Assembly (NCBI RefSeq): GCF_900116295.1
Contig: NZ_FPAF01000004.1
Span: 124,001 to 188,000 of the forward strand
Reading direction: 5' to 3'
Length of the DNA stretch: 64,000 nt
Source of the DNA: Bacillus sp. 103mf
GTDB lineage: Bacteria > Bacillota > Bacilli > Bacillales > Bacillaceae_G
The notes beneath the pieces were generated by a model. The model saw only the letters and a program-made list of their open reading frames with translations, was not told the origin of the DNA and ran no database searches. Numbering within the stretch: the first letter of the stretch is position 1; each line of letters starts with the position of its first letter. Shown one piece after another: positions 54,874 through 63,887 of this stretch. Made by a program: the position numbers and the translations under genes.

Positions 54874-54921
54874 AGGACAAAAGGAACTGTATATGACAAC
54901 ATCTCCTTTTGTTCTTTTTTT
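54874..54921 (+). terminator. Terminator after DUF1835 gene
   Basis: GGACAAAAGGA and TCCTTTTGTTC arms with a T-run. Confidence 0.7.
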
Positions 54922-54924
54922 ATA

Positions 54925-55015
54925 AAAAGTAATATATAATTGCAACTTTCTAAACTTTTATAAAACCAAATGCGATATAATTATTAAACGCTTCGATTAC
55001 CAAATATTTCTGAAT
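54925..55015 (+). promoter_or_regulatory. Duplicated leader A, upstream of the DUF817 gene
   Basis: Homologous to 56522-56616: shared blocks GTAATRTWWA, AACTTTTATAAAA, AATGCG, TATAAT and ACCAAATATTTCT, in the same order and spacing. TATAAT at 54976-54981 is a plausible -10. The conserved ACCAAATATTTCT lies just after the start of transcription. Confidence 0.6.
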
Positions 55016-55100
55016 TTAAAGATTGTAGAGAAAACTTTAAAAGGGAAATGAATGGTATATTTAGATCAAACAATTGATATACGCTTTAAGGAGAGTAACA

Positions 55101-55877
55101 ATGGTATATTTACGGCAGCTATTTTATTTTGCTTATCAACAAGCCCTTTCTTGCATTTTTCCTGTACTAATCTTTTTGACACTTGCTCTTTCAAAGGTGA
55201 TTCATATTCCAGGTCTATACCGTTATGATTTCATTTTACTCGTCTGCCTTCTCATTCAATATGGCATGTATAAAAGCGGACTCGAAACAAAAGACGAGCT
55301 CAAAGTGATTACTGTTTTCCATCTTATTGGATTGGCATTAGAACTATATAAAGTACACCAAGGTTCTTGGTCTTATCCGGAGCAGGCGTGGACAAAAGTG
55401 ATGGGAGTGCCGTTTTATAGCGGCTTCATGTATGCGAGTGTTGCAAGTTATATATGTCAGGCATGGCGCAGACTTCATTTGCAAATAGAAGGATGGCCAA
55501 ATGCGATATGGACGATTCCACTGGGAACAATGATTTATTTTAATTTTTTCACACATCACTTTATGTATGATTTCCGCTGGGTTTTAACGGCCTTATTATT
55601 TGTAGTGTTTTTTCGTACTTATGTACATTTCTCTTTACAAGAAATTACATACAAAATGCCGCTTGTTCTTTCGTTTTTTTTGATTGGTTTTTTCATTTGG
55701 ATTGCAGAAAATATCGCAACCTTCTTTGGAGCGTGGCAATATCCAAATCAACATGGAACGTGGAAACTCGTTCACATTGGAAAAATTAGTTCATGGTTTT
55801 TACTCGTTGTCATTAGCATAATGATTGTGGGACAATTAAAACAACTTAAAATTAAAAAAAGCAAAAATTCCTATTAA
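55101..55877 (+). CDS. DUF817 integral membrane protein
   Basis: 258 residues from ATG 55101 with AAGGAG 7 bp upstream. About seven membrane segments. The signature block GVPFYSGFMYASVASYICQA, HHFMYDFRWVLTALLFVVFF and GAWQYPNQHGTWKLVHIGK are all intact. Function unknown in the family. Followed 40 bp later by a small anchored protein gene. Confidence 0.88.
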   Translation: MVYLRQLFYFAYQQALSCIFPVLIFLTLALSKVIHIPGLYRYDFILLVCLLIQYGMYKSGLETKDELKVITVFHLIGLALELYKVHQGSWSYPEQAWTKVMGVPFYSGFMYASVASYICQAWRRLHLQIEGWPNAIWTIPLGTMIYFNFFTHHFMYDFRWVLTALLFVVFFRTYVHFSLQEITYKMPLVLSFFLIGFFIWIAENIATFFGAWQYPNQHGTWKLVHIGKISSWFLLVVISIMIVGQLKQLKIKKSKNSY

Positions 55878-55917
55878 TATAATTGTCTTCATTCTATAGA
55901 AAAGAGGGCGATCTGTT

Positions 55918-56271
55918 TTGAAGAAAAAAAGAAGAATAGCCTTTTTTGTATGTATTGTAATAGTTATTTTTGGAATAGGGGTTGCTGTATATAATAAAAT
56001 AAGTCATGAAAATAATCTAGATTGTAGGGCGAGTGCTGTTCAAATCAAAGCTGTTGCGGTAGATCATACGGATCAACCGCTATCTGATGTAAAAGTGTAT
56101 GAAGATTCAATTACCAATAAAGAACGAGCTGTCACAAATGCAAAAGGAGAGTTTCAATTTTACTCCGGTGTTTGCGGTAAAATTACTTTAGTATTTGTTA
56201 CTCCTGATGGAAATACATACACCAAAGAATATGACAGAGAAAACGTGCCTAATATAATAAAATTAGAGTAG
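55918..56271 (+). CDS. Membrane-anchored carboxypeptidase-regulatory-like protein
   Basis: 117 residues, TTG start with AGAGGGCGA upstream. N-terminal membrane anchor (IAFFVCIVIVIFGIGVAVY), then a single beta-sandwich domain: VAVDHTDQPLSDVKVYEDS, AVTNAKGEFQFYSGVCGKI, LVFVTPDGNTYTKEY. Two Cys (DCRASAV and VCGK) could be disulfide bonded outside the cell. Probably co-transcribed with the DUF817 gene. Confidence 0.75.
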   Translation: MKKKRRIAFFVCIVIVIFGIGVAVYNKISHENNLDCRASAVQIKAVAVDHTDQPLSDVKVYEDSITNKERAVTNAKGEFQFYSGVCGKITLVFVTPDGNTYTKEYDRENVPNIIKLE

Positions 56272-56277
56272 TAAGTC

Positions 56278-56475
56278 ATATATAAATTGAAAAACCAACA
56301 TAAAAACCCTTTTTATTAAAAGAGGGCGGGAACATCTGTCCGTGCGTAGAAGCGGTCAGGGCCTATTCCTTCCACATGCAAGGTTTAAAACAAAGGGAGA
56401 AAGCAAGTAGCGGTTATGTTGTATTCGGCATATTAGCGAACTTATATGCCAAAAAAATTTAAGTGAATTTATATT
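56278..56475 (+). repeat. bcr-like repeat, copy 9
   Basis: TATATAAATTGAAAAACC, AGGGCGGGAACATCTGTCC, GTGCGTAGAAGCGGTCAGG, CCACATGCAAGGTTTAAAA and GTATTCGGCATATTAGCGA. It starts just after the previous gene's stop. Confidence 0.8.
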
Positions 56476-56521
56476 GAAAAAAAGAGGTGTACATCTGAAC
56501 ATCTCTTTTTGGTTTCAATAT

Positions 56522-56616
56522 AAAAGGTAATGTTAAGTTGGAATTTTCTCAACTTTTATAAAATTCAATGCGTTATAATGGTCATTAGGTGCTATGGTCA
56601 CCAAATATTTCTAAAG
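56522..56616 (+). promoter_or_regulatory. Duplicated leader B, upstream of the P450 gene
   Basis: Matches leader A at 54925. TATAAT at 56574-56579 is the likely -10. A small hairpin GGTG-CTATGGT-CACC follows and ends at the conserved ACCAAATATTTCT. Confidence 0.6.
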
Positions 56617-56631
56617 ACGGAGGTTAGCGGT

Positions 56632-57855
56632 ATGTCTTCAAATAACGAAATGAATCGTAACACATTACCTGAGATCCAATTAACTTCGGCCGCGTTTAAA
56701 CATGAAGCATATGACATTTACAAAGAGTTACGTGCATCTCATCCTGTTTATCCGGTATATCCTAACGCCTGGCTTATTACAAGATATGAAGATGCAGTAA
56801 GTTTATTAAAAGATACACGTTTACTGAAGGATGATAAAAATGTATTTAGTAAAGAAGAGTTTGAGGCCTATTTTACACTAGAAAATGGAGAGTATTTGAG
56901 AAAACATATGTTGAGATCTGATCCCCCTGACCATAGTCGCCTACGATCCCTTGTTCAAAAAGCGTTTACCCCGCAGATGATTTTACAGCTGAAAGATAAA
57001 ATTCAATCCATTGCTGATACTTTATTAGACAAAATAGAACATCAGCACACTATAAACCTCGTAAATGATTATGCTTTCCCACTTCCAATTATTGTGATTA
57101 GCGAGATGCTTGGTATCCCTCAAGAAGACCGAGATAAATTTAGAATTTGGTCACATGCGGTTATTGATTCTCCAGATACACCAGAAGCTATTCGAGAAAC
57201 TGATAAAAAGTTAGGTGAATTCATTGACTATTTACGAGATTTAGTAGATAAAAAACGAGAAAATCCTTCAGACGATTTAGTGAGTGCATTGATACAAGCA
57301 GAAAGTGAAAGAACAAAATTAAGTGCCCCGGAATTAAATTCAATGATTATGTTGCTTATCGTTGCTGGACACGAAACCACTGTCAATTTAATCACCAATA
57401 TGACTCTAGCATTGCTTGAACATCCTGATCAATTGCTACTTCTACGTCAAAATCCAGATTTGATTGACTCAGCAATTGAGGAGTCATTACGATTTTACAG
57501 TCCTGTTGAAATATCGACTATGCGCTGGGCATCAGAATCATTTACATTACATGGTCAAAATATTCAGCCAAAAGATACGGTTATTATTTCCATAGCTTCT
57601 GCTAACCGTGATGAAAAGATATTTCCAAATGCTGATATTTTTGATATTACAAGAAATAATAACCGTCATATTGCCTTTGGTCATGGCATTCATTTCTGCC
57701 TTGGTGCACCGCTTGCTCGTTTAGAAGCGAAAATTGCAATTCCTACCTTATTACATCGCATGCCTGATCTTGAAATAAAAGGAAGAAGAGAAGACATAAA
57801 ATGGAGTGGTAATTATTTAATGCGATCATTAGAAGAATTACCATTATCTTTCTAG
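56632..57855 (+). CDS. Cytochrome P450
   Basis: 407 residues from ATG 56632 behind CGGAGGTTAG. I-helix LIVAGHETTVNLI, ExxR in EESLRFYSP, haem-binding loop FGHGIHFCLGAPLARLEA with the axial Cys. Soluble CYP107-type bacterial P450. No ferredoxin gene is adjacent; the 24696 ferredoxin could in principle donate electrons. Shares its upstream leader with the DUF817 gene. Confidence 0.95.
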   Translation: MSSNNEMNRNTLPEIQLTSAAFKHEAYDIYKELRASHPVYPVYPNAWLITRYEDAVSLLKDTRLLKDDKNVFSKEEFEAYFTLENGEYLRKHMLRSDPPDHSRLRSLVQKAFTPQMILQLKDKIQSIADTLLDKIEHQHTINLVNDYAFPLPIIVISEMLGIPQEDRDKFRIWSHAVIDSPDTPEAIRETDKKLGEFIDYLRDLVDKKRENPSDDLVSALIQAESERTKLSAPELNSMIMLLIVAGHETTVNLITNMTLALLEHPDQLLLLRQNPDLIDSAIEESLRFYSPVEISTMRWASESFTLHGQNIQPKDTVIISIASANRDEKIFPNADIFDITRNNNRHIAFGHGIHFCLGAPLARLEAKIAIPTLLHRMPDLEIKGRREDIKWSGNYLMRSLEELPLSF

Positions 57856-57926
57856 GCGAATGGGTACGAAATAGTATGGCACCTCTTAATACTGTTCATA
57901 CTAAACAAAAAAGGAGGTGTCATACT

Positions 57927-58082
57927 ATGGCTCAAGATGTTCTTTGTGAAGTAAATAATTGCCAATATTGGGGAAATGGAAATAAGTGCAATGCTGAATC
58001 TATTTATGTAGTAAGTCATACAGGGAAACAAGCATCTGATAGTAAAGAAACAGATTGCAAAACATTTATACCAGAAGTTTAA
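57927..58082 (+). CDS. DUF1540 protein
   Basis: 51 residues from ATG 57927 with AAAGGAGGTG upstream. A single small cysteine motif: CEVNNCQYWGNGNKCNAESI with a final Cys in ETDCKTF. DUF1540 domains are probably metal-binding. Followed by a terminator. Confidence 0.85.
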   Translation: MAQDVLCEVNNCQYWGNGNKCNAESIYVVSHTGKQASDSKETDCKTFIPEV

Positions 58083-58087
58083 GTCTC

Positions 58088-58118
58088 TAAGGGTAGCCCA
58101 ATGTGGTTACCCTTGTTT
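58088..58118 (+). terminator. Terminator
   Basis: AAGGGTAGCC and GGTTACCCTT arms. Confidence 0.7.
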
Positions 58119-58131
58119 TATGTATATTATT

Positions 58132-58150
58132 GATAATAACAATCATTTTC
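58132..58150 (+). promoter_or_regulatory. Fur box
   Basis: GATAATAACAATCATTTTC matches the classic 19-bp Fur consensus (GATAATGATAATCATTATC) at 16 positions. No iron-uptake gene follows; the 225 bp after it hold only a short frame resembling nothing I know. Probably the surviving promoter of a deleted Fur-controlled gene. Confidence 0.6.
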
Positions 58151-58376
58151 ATACTTTTTTTACATATAAAGAAAACAAAAATTTTTTCTGTAATAAGGAG
58201 TTCAGCCGAGATACGTGTAAAACTAGGTTATATCGATACATTTTTCACTAATATGTGTAGCATAAATGTTCGTTTTTGTTACGTTTTGAATTTGAAAATA
58301 TGAAACGTCTTAACCGTTTAAGCTGTAAGGACACACTATATCATTTCGGGAGTTTTGTACGTTATTCAATGTTCAA

Positions 58377-58673
58377 TTAATAGTTGGACTTTATCTTTCT
58401 GAACATATGATAATTCTTGAAAAACACTGTGACAGTAAGGTTTTTAGTCCTTAGCAGTGATCCCTTGTAGTTAATTCCTTTTGCGTTTAAATCGTTTACA
58501 ATTTGAATCAAATGTTGCATGTTCCGGCCAAGCCGATCTAACCGCCAAACCACTAATGTATCTCCTGGCCTAACAAACCTGAGTGCTTCCTCTAATCCAA
58601 CACGTTTATCTTTCACGCCACTTACTTTATCTGTAAATATCTCTTCACATTCATATTGCTGTAAAGCATCCAT
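58377..58673 (-). pseudogene. Serine recombinase (resolvase) remnant
   Basis: The ATG frame starts at ALQQYECEEIFTDKVSGVKD and lacks the catalytic N-terminus with the active Ser (family start YARVSTxxQ). Conserved blocks RPGDTLVVWRLDRLGRN and IVNDLNAKGINYKG remain. After that the frame leaves the family; the true sequence continues in another frame across an in-frame stop (ITAKD-stop-KPYCHSVFQELS). A truncated and frameshifted resolvase, likely from a lost Tn3-type element. Confidence 0.7.
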
Positions 58674-59078
58674 TTACAAATTTAAATTCTGAACCGTGCA
58701 TATCCCATTTCTATATTTCCCCACTATTTCTCACCATATAATTGTTTCATAACTTGAGGAAAGAGATAATAACTGAACATAATTTTTGTTATGAGTTTTT
58801 GAACATATTTTCCCTTGAAAATTGTACAAATAACTATCTATCATTGTGTGTTCAAAAAATAGTGACTTTCTGGACAACACTGATGTTTATTCATAATTCA
58901 TTGTAATCATTTTTAACCTTAACTTTCATTTATACATTTATGGTGATGCAAATAATGAGACATACTAATACGATTAAACTAAAAAGACGTTTAATCAAAT
59001 TGTCCTTTTTAGCAAGGTGCTTATATCCATTTTGGAATTTTTGTACAAAAACTTTGTAATATTGTTTTTAATGGGAAA
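58674..59078. other. Gene-free region before the ECF operon
   Basis: AT-rich. A weak hairpin CTAAAAAGAC and GTCCTTTTTAG lies around 58978-59011. Nothing else recognisable. Confidence 0.3.
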
Positions 59079-59107
59079 TGGAACAAATGGAGCTGTTACC
59101 GTGTCTA
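59079..59107 (+). promoter_or_regulatory. ECF-type promoter of the sigma gene
   Basis: TGGAAC (59079-59084), then CGTGTC (59100-59105) 15 bp later, the spacing and shape of ECF sigma promoters (GGAAC...CGTC). Suggests autoregulation. Confidence 0.5.
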
Positions 59108-59176
59108 TATAGTAGATCAATTATAAAAAGTGAGGAAAATTTTTTATGTTTATTCAAATGAGCTTGAGGTACCAAG

Positions 59177-59710
59177 ATGGAACATAGGGGTATTCAAAAT
59201 TGTAATCATGATGAATTTGATTATGTTATAAAAGAACATTGGCAAGATGTATGGAATTATTCATTTATTATTTCGAAAGACACACATTTATCTGATGATA
59301 TAACGCAAGATGTATTTATAAAAGCATTTAAAAATTGGCATTCATTTCGGAATGAATCATCTGTTAAAACGTGGCTATTAAAAATTACAAGGAATACAGC
59401 GTTAAATCATTTGAAGTCTTCCTACTTTAAGAGAATTTCTTTAGTGAGTTTTTTTAGAGACGATAAGGAGTATTTATCAGCAGAGCAAGAATTTTTTAAC
59501 AAAGAGGAAGTCGATGAAATTTGGAACATAGTATTAAATTTACCAAAGAAATATCGTGAAATATTAATACTAGATGCAAAATATGAATTATCCTATGATG
59601 AAATGGCCGAAACATTAGGAGTGTCCATTGGAACTGTGAAATCCAGGTTACACCGAGCTCGTGCACGGATTTCAAAGATATTAGAGGAGGATAAAAGGTA
59701 TGAACAGTAA
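59177..59710 (+). CDS. ECF RNA polymerase sigma factor
   Basis: 177 residues, ATG with TTGAGGTACC upstream. Region 2 DDITQDVFIKAFKNWHSFRN with SVKTWLLKITRNTALNHLK; region 4 LPKKYREILILDAKYELSYD then MAETLGVSIGTVKSRLHRAR. Overlaps the anti-sigma gene by 11 bp. An ECF-type promoter precedes it, so autoregulated. Typical signal: cell-envelope stress. Confidence 0.93.
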   Translation: MEHRGIQNCNHDEFDYVIKEHWQDVWNYSFIISKDTHLSDDITQDVFIKAFKNWHSFRNESSVKTWLLKITRNTALNHLKSSYFKRISLVSFFRDDKEYLSAEQEFFNKEEVDEIWNIVLNLPKKYREILILDAKYELSYDEMAETLGVSIGTVKSRLHRARARISKILEEDKRYEQ

Positions 59711-60527
59711 CAAAAAGCCAGATTGGTATAAAGAATTAAAAAGTGGACCAATGAGACAGCTTCAGGACGAGGAGGAATTCATTTATAAGATAAAACAATC
59801 TGTATACCAAGATAGGGAGAGCAATCAATTTAAATATAGCCGAATATTTCGTAAAAGGGTACTAGCTGTAGCAGTTGTTTTTATTTTTACAGTTGTACTG
59901 TTTAACTCTCAACAATTTTTCTTTGGAAAAAACGAACCTCCTGTACAGAGTAGCACCCAAATTGAAGTGAAGATGAAAGATGAATCGAATCAAGATCAAT
60001 TACTAAAACAATTTATAAATCAATTAAATACAATAACGAGTGTAAAAAGTGAGAATGATTTATACGGAGCTCTGGATGAAGAATTTGTTTTTAAAGGAGA
60101 AAAGTATAATAAAAATGAGTGGAGGTTTGATGAAGATATCTTTCATGATTTACAGGTAGCCCTTGCAATGGGGGGAGAATTTGTGAATGATACGAAAACA
60201 TTATATAAAATACCTAGTGGGTTGGCAGAAAGTAATCAAACAAAGCAAGAACATTATGTATATGCAACAGTCATTGGTGAAGGGACAAAAATTTTCGCTA
60301 AGCCAAAACCTGATTCACAGGTTTTAAATCAGGTGTCTAATGAAATGGTAAAAGCTTGGATTTCGGACAAAACGAATAATGATGGATATATAAAAATAAC
60401 TACAATGAGTGGTTATACAGGTTATGTGAAGAAAGATTATATTTCAATTGATATTAAGTATTCTTTTGTTTTTGAAAAACAAAATGATGGTACGTGGAAA
60501 ATAAAGAGTATAAATTCTATATGGTAA
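59700..60527 (+). CDS. Anti-sigma-type membrane protein with SH3 domain
   Basis: 275 residues, ATG inside the end of the sigma gene, behind TTAGAGGAGG. N-terminal cytosolic domain (about 1-45), one membrane segment (VLAVAVVFIFTVVLFN), extracytoplasmic part with an SH3-like module at about 185-245 (IGEGTKIFAKPKPDSQVLNQ, SGYTGYVKKDYISI). A zinc-type anti-sigma HxxxCxxC motif is absent. Likely sequesters the sigma factor; the SH3 module may sense cell wall. Confidence 0.75.
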   Translation: MNSNKKPDWYKELKSGPMRQLQDEEEFIYKIKQSVYQDRESNQFKYSRIFRKRVLAVAVVFIFTVVLFNSQQFFFGKNEPPVQSSTQIEVKMKDESNQDQLLKQFINQLNTITSVKSENDLYGALDEEFVFKGEKYNKNEWRFDEDIFHDLQVALAMGGEFVNDTKTLYKIPSGLAESNQTKQEHYVYATVIGEGTKIFAKPKPDSQVLNQVSNEMVKAWISDKTNNDGYIKITTMSGYTGYVKKDYISIDIKYSFVFEKQNDGTWKIKSINSIW

Positions 60528-60528
60528 A

Positions 60529-60572
60529 AGAAAAAAGGTTCACTTCATTGAACCTTTTTTCTTTATTTTTTA
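60529..60572. terminator. Terminator between convergent genes
   Basis: AAGAAAAAAGGTTCA and TGAACCTTTTTTCTT arms. Confidence 0.85.
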
Positions 60573-62084
60573 TTCTCCTTTTGAAGTACATCCCAATTGT
60601 ATAAAATCTTAGATGCAACAAGAGCAGCATGATTTGTTCCAGAATCTCCACCAGGAATCATGACAGAAATAGCGACTCGAGGATTTCTGGTAGGAGCATA
60701 TGCGATAAAAAGAGAATGATTTATAATTTTTCCTTTTTCATTTGGCGAACCTGATATTCCTGTTTTACCTACAACATCAAAGGGTAAGTTTTCAATTTCT
60801 TGTATATTGTGACTCATTCCATCTTGTAAGACACTCTAAAAATGCGAAGGATAATGATTTGAGCTTTCTAGAATTGGTTTAAGCTTTTTTGTTCCTTTAC
60901 CATCATTATTAATGATAGTATTTGTGATTTGAGGTTTATATTTATCACCTTTATTTGCAAGGGTTGCTGCATATTGAGCAAGTTGAATAGGAGTATGTAC
61001 CTCGTTTCCTCCCCAAGAAGCGTTTAACAAAGCAGAAATTCCACTTTCAAACTTACTAGATGCATGCAATTGATATTGTCCGTCTTCTTCAAAGGGTAGA
61101 TCAACCCCAGTTTTAGAACGGAGACCGAATTGTTTTAAATAGTTTGTCCAAATGTTTGCTACTTTTTCTAAATTTCCGTTATTTTGGTTAAATAGCGGAA
61201 TCGCTACTTTTGCTGTCATAAATGTATTGGATGAATTAATAATCGCTTGACTCGGTGTAATTTCACCAGTTGGAGTTCCAGCTGCATTCGTAATATTATG
61301 TTGATCATCATATCGAAAATCACCTGTATCTAAATATGTATCTGCAGGTTGAAAAAGCTTTTCATTTAATCCGATTAAAATCGTAAGGGGCTTTATTGTA
61401 GACGCCATATTTACATAGGATTCACCATACTTTATTTTTTGAATTGTTTTATTTTGAGAAAGTACTTTTATCTTTTCTTTTTCTGGCGATGATACATGTG
61501 TACTAAGTACGTTTGGATCAAACGCTGGCGAGTTAGCCATAGTTAATATTTTTCCTGTTTTTACATCGATTACTACAGCAGAACCACCGTTAGCATCAGG
61601 TATTTGTTTGACTTGATCCCTTAAAGCTTCTTCGGTTTTTTGCTGAAGTTTAACATCTAGCGTTAGTTGAATATCTTTTCCCTTTTGAGGATCTTGCATG
61701 TTCCATAAGAATTTTTTATTTTTAATTTTAAATATGAAAGTTTTTTCTGGTATTCCTTTTAAATCATTTTCATATTGAAGCTCAATCCCATTTTCACCGG
61801 CAAGAGCATAATTAGAATAAGAGTTGTTGTTTGCAGGTTCTACATATCCAATTACTTGTGAAGCGATTTCGTGCTGTGGATACACACGTATCCATTCATT
61901 TTTTACTGTTACATTTTTAGGTTTGTTTTCGTTTATAAATATGAATTCATTATCCTGTATGTCTGAGTATAACAGTATTTCACCTTTATCATGATGTTTA
62001 CAAGAGTTTTGTAATTGCTGCTTTATGTCATCCACTGAAATGTCATGACTATGATTCTACAGAAAGAATAGCGTATTTTTTCAT
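60563..62084 (-). pseudogene. Penicillin-binding transpeptidase, broken
   Basis: Two frames make one protein. The larger (from 62035) has a dimerisation region (IRVYPQHEIASQVIGYVEPA), SxxK active site in MASTIKPLTILIG and SxN in INSSNTFMTAK. It ends at an in-frame TAG (60836-60838), and the same frame continues as SVLQDGMSHNIQEIENLPFD with the KTG box FDVVGKTGISGS. The N-terminal membrane anchor is also lost: a short MKKYAILSV start (62084) is out of frame and closed by a stop. A class B PBP pseudogene. Confidence 0.8.
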
Positions 62085-62588
62085 TTTAGGGGGTATTTTG
62101 TTTTATTAGCTTGATAGCGATGTGGTGGTACCCCTTTAAGATCGGATTACCCTTTTACTAATATCGGAGTGTAACTTAATGCAGTCCTTGATTATGCAAG
62201 ATCACTCTCTACCAAACAACTCCTAATGGTCCGAAAATGGTTAGTAAACAGTTTGAAGTAGGGGTCCCGCCCTGAAAGTGCGGATTTACAACGCTAAGCA
62301 GCTTGTGACGTTAAAAACGGAAGATTCCACAACGATAAGATTTTTGAGACAAGTCATATGAGACATCAGAAAGCCTAATTTTATAAGAAATCGATTAAGT
62401 CTCAGTAGATTAGACTCTACCTATTCTTTTGATAAAAGGGCTTTGTTTTATCTTCTTTATTAAAAATATAAGAGGCATTTAGCTAGTCCCCTTTCTCCTT
62501 ACCTTGAATATATTATAGATAGAACAACCCTTGTTTTATCATTTGCGATATACTGGATTGTTCAAAATGATTATAAAGGAGAATTCGA
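62085..62588. other. Gene-free region before the collagen-like gene
   Basis: About 500 bp. I find no intact frame or clear promoter box. The 62260-62350 part (GTCCCGCCCTGAAAGTGCGG, CTAAGCAGCTTGTGACG) is GC-richer than its flanks, suggesting foreign or degenerate coding DNA. AAAGGAG at 62575 is the ribosome site of the next gene. Confidence 0.3.
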
Positions 62589-63530
62589 ATGTCTCAACCA
62601 AATATCCCTAATATTTCTCCCATCATTTCAATTACGAGGGAAGATGCGATTAACCTACTCCTAGCTTCCGTTGCAATGGAAGAGTTGGGACTAGCTCATA
62701 TCATTAATGCCGAAGGGGAAAAACTACAATATGCACTCGGCACGTTACCTGGCTTGATCTCACCAGCTACGTTAAACGATATCTTACAGGTAAATAAAAG
62801 CGTGCGAGATACGCTCGCAATGACAATACAAAAGGAAATGCTGTTAGATAATAAATTAGAGCAAGTGACTCAGATCACTTCGAATGGAGTGACTGGACCT
62901 GCAGGACCTCCAGGACCACAAGGAGTTCCAGGACCACAAGGAGTCCCAGGACCACAAGGAGTTCCAGGACCACAAGGACCTGCTGGAGCAGGAGGATTAA
63001 TTCCATTTTCAACGGGTATCATCCTCAGTGGTGCTACAGTAGTATCAGCTGCTCCAATTTTAATGGGTTTTGGTAATCACACGGTTGAAGTTATTGACGG
63101 TTCTGGAGAATCAACTATGCCTCCCGAAGCAGGTGGTTTTGCTTTCCCAATTCCCTTTGCGGGAACCGTTCAAAATTTACAAATAAGCGCAGATTTATTG
63201 GTTGCTTCAGTGGCTCATATAAATACTGTCGGTCTTATATATGATTTTACAGTATTCCTTGCACCGTCAGTTCCTAATAATGGGATTGATCATCTTTCTT
63301 CACCTTACTTGACAACTCCGCTGACTAGTTCGGTTACATTCGGATTTCCGAATACGACCATTACAGCCGGTACTTTCCATACAGCAACCAATATAAATGT
63401 CGGATCATTACCAGTCGCAGCGGGTGATCGTATTGGTATTCGTGTAAGGACGCGTGTATCGACGGATCCCTCAGCAGCTGATATCACCCAACTCTCATTT
63501 AGCGCCAGTCTATCTTATACTCCTTCTTAA
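62589..63530 (+). CDS. Exosporium collagen-like glycoprotein, BclB-related
   Basis: 313 residues, ATG behind AAAGGAG. Residues 1-100 are a domain shared with the 52106 gene. Residues 103-136 are collagen triplets (GPAGPPGPQ then three GPQGVP units); nucleotide units of 18 bp repeat almost exactly. Residues 140-313 form a beta-rich C-terminal domain like BclB-type exosporium proteins ([37 protein letters not shown]). Expected in the exosporium of mature spores; no clear SigK promoter could be pointed to. Confidence 0.85.
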   Translation: MSQPNIPNISPIISITREDAINLLLASVAMEELGLAHIINAEGEKLQYALGTLPGLISPATLNDILQVNKSVRDTLAMTIQKEMLLDNKLEQVTQITSNGVTGPAGPPGPQGVPGPQGVPGPQGVPGPQGPAGAGGLIPFSTGIILSGATVVSAAPILMGFGNHTVEVIDGSGESTMPPEAGGFAFPIPFAGTVQNLQISADLLVASVAHINTVGLIYDFTVFLAPSVPNNGIDHLSSPYLTTPLTSSVTFGFPNTTITAGTFHTATNINVGSLPVAAGDRIGIRVRTRVSTDPSAADITQLSFSASLSYTPS

Positions 63531-63622
63531 TAAGCCTCCAGCATTGTAATCCGCCATTTGTTTCATGGGTAGGCGAACGATTCAGGAAATGAACCGCCAC
63601 ATCTGAAAACATTTCCAATTAA

Positions 63623-63844
63623 GGAATTTATCGTGATGAAATAGAGGAAAGATTACTAGTTTATGGAGTAGTTTATAAAAATAAGAATAAGACGGATTAT
63701 CAATCTGAAATAGCAAAACAGTTTTGTGTTTTTTGTAATTTAGAAGATGAATTATTATTAAATCTTGCTGCTTCAATAGAATTTATTTCATTTTTTAAAA
63801 GAATATTAAATATTCTTGAAATTAGACAAGAAGATGTTGGATAA
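63623..63844 (+). pseudogene. Gene fragment without start codon
   Basis: Open for 73 codons: YRDEIEERLLVYGVVYKNKN, SEIAKQFCVFCNLEDELLLN, FFKRILNILEIRQEDVG. No ATG/GTG/TTG opens it and a stop lies just before. It looks like the C-terminal part of a helical protein. Family unknown. Confidence 0.35.
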
Positions 63845-63851
63845 ATTGTTG

Positions 63852-63887
63852 TACCATTTCTACTACTATTTAGGAATGGTTTTTTTA
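63852..63887 (+). terminator. Terminator
   Basis: ACCATTTC and GGAATGGT arms (one G-T wobble) and TTTTTTT tail. Confidence 0.7.

Noticed and set aside
58103-58303. 66-codon plus-strand frame after the Fur box
   Set aside because: Starts in the terminator, before the Fur box; hydrophobic by base composition, no ribosome site.
62520-62575. Possible SigK promoter before the collagen-like gene
   Set aside because: GATATACT is near but does not fit the CATAnnnTA pattern well enough.
63582-63776. 64-codon minus-strand frame
   Set aside because: Antisense to the better plus-strand fragment and without a ribosome site.
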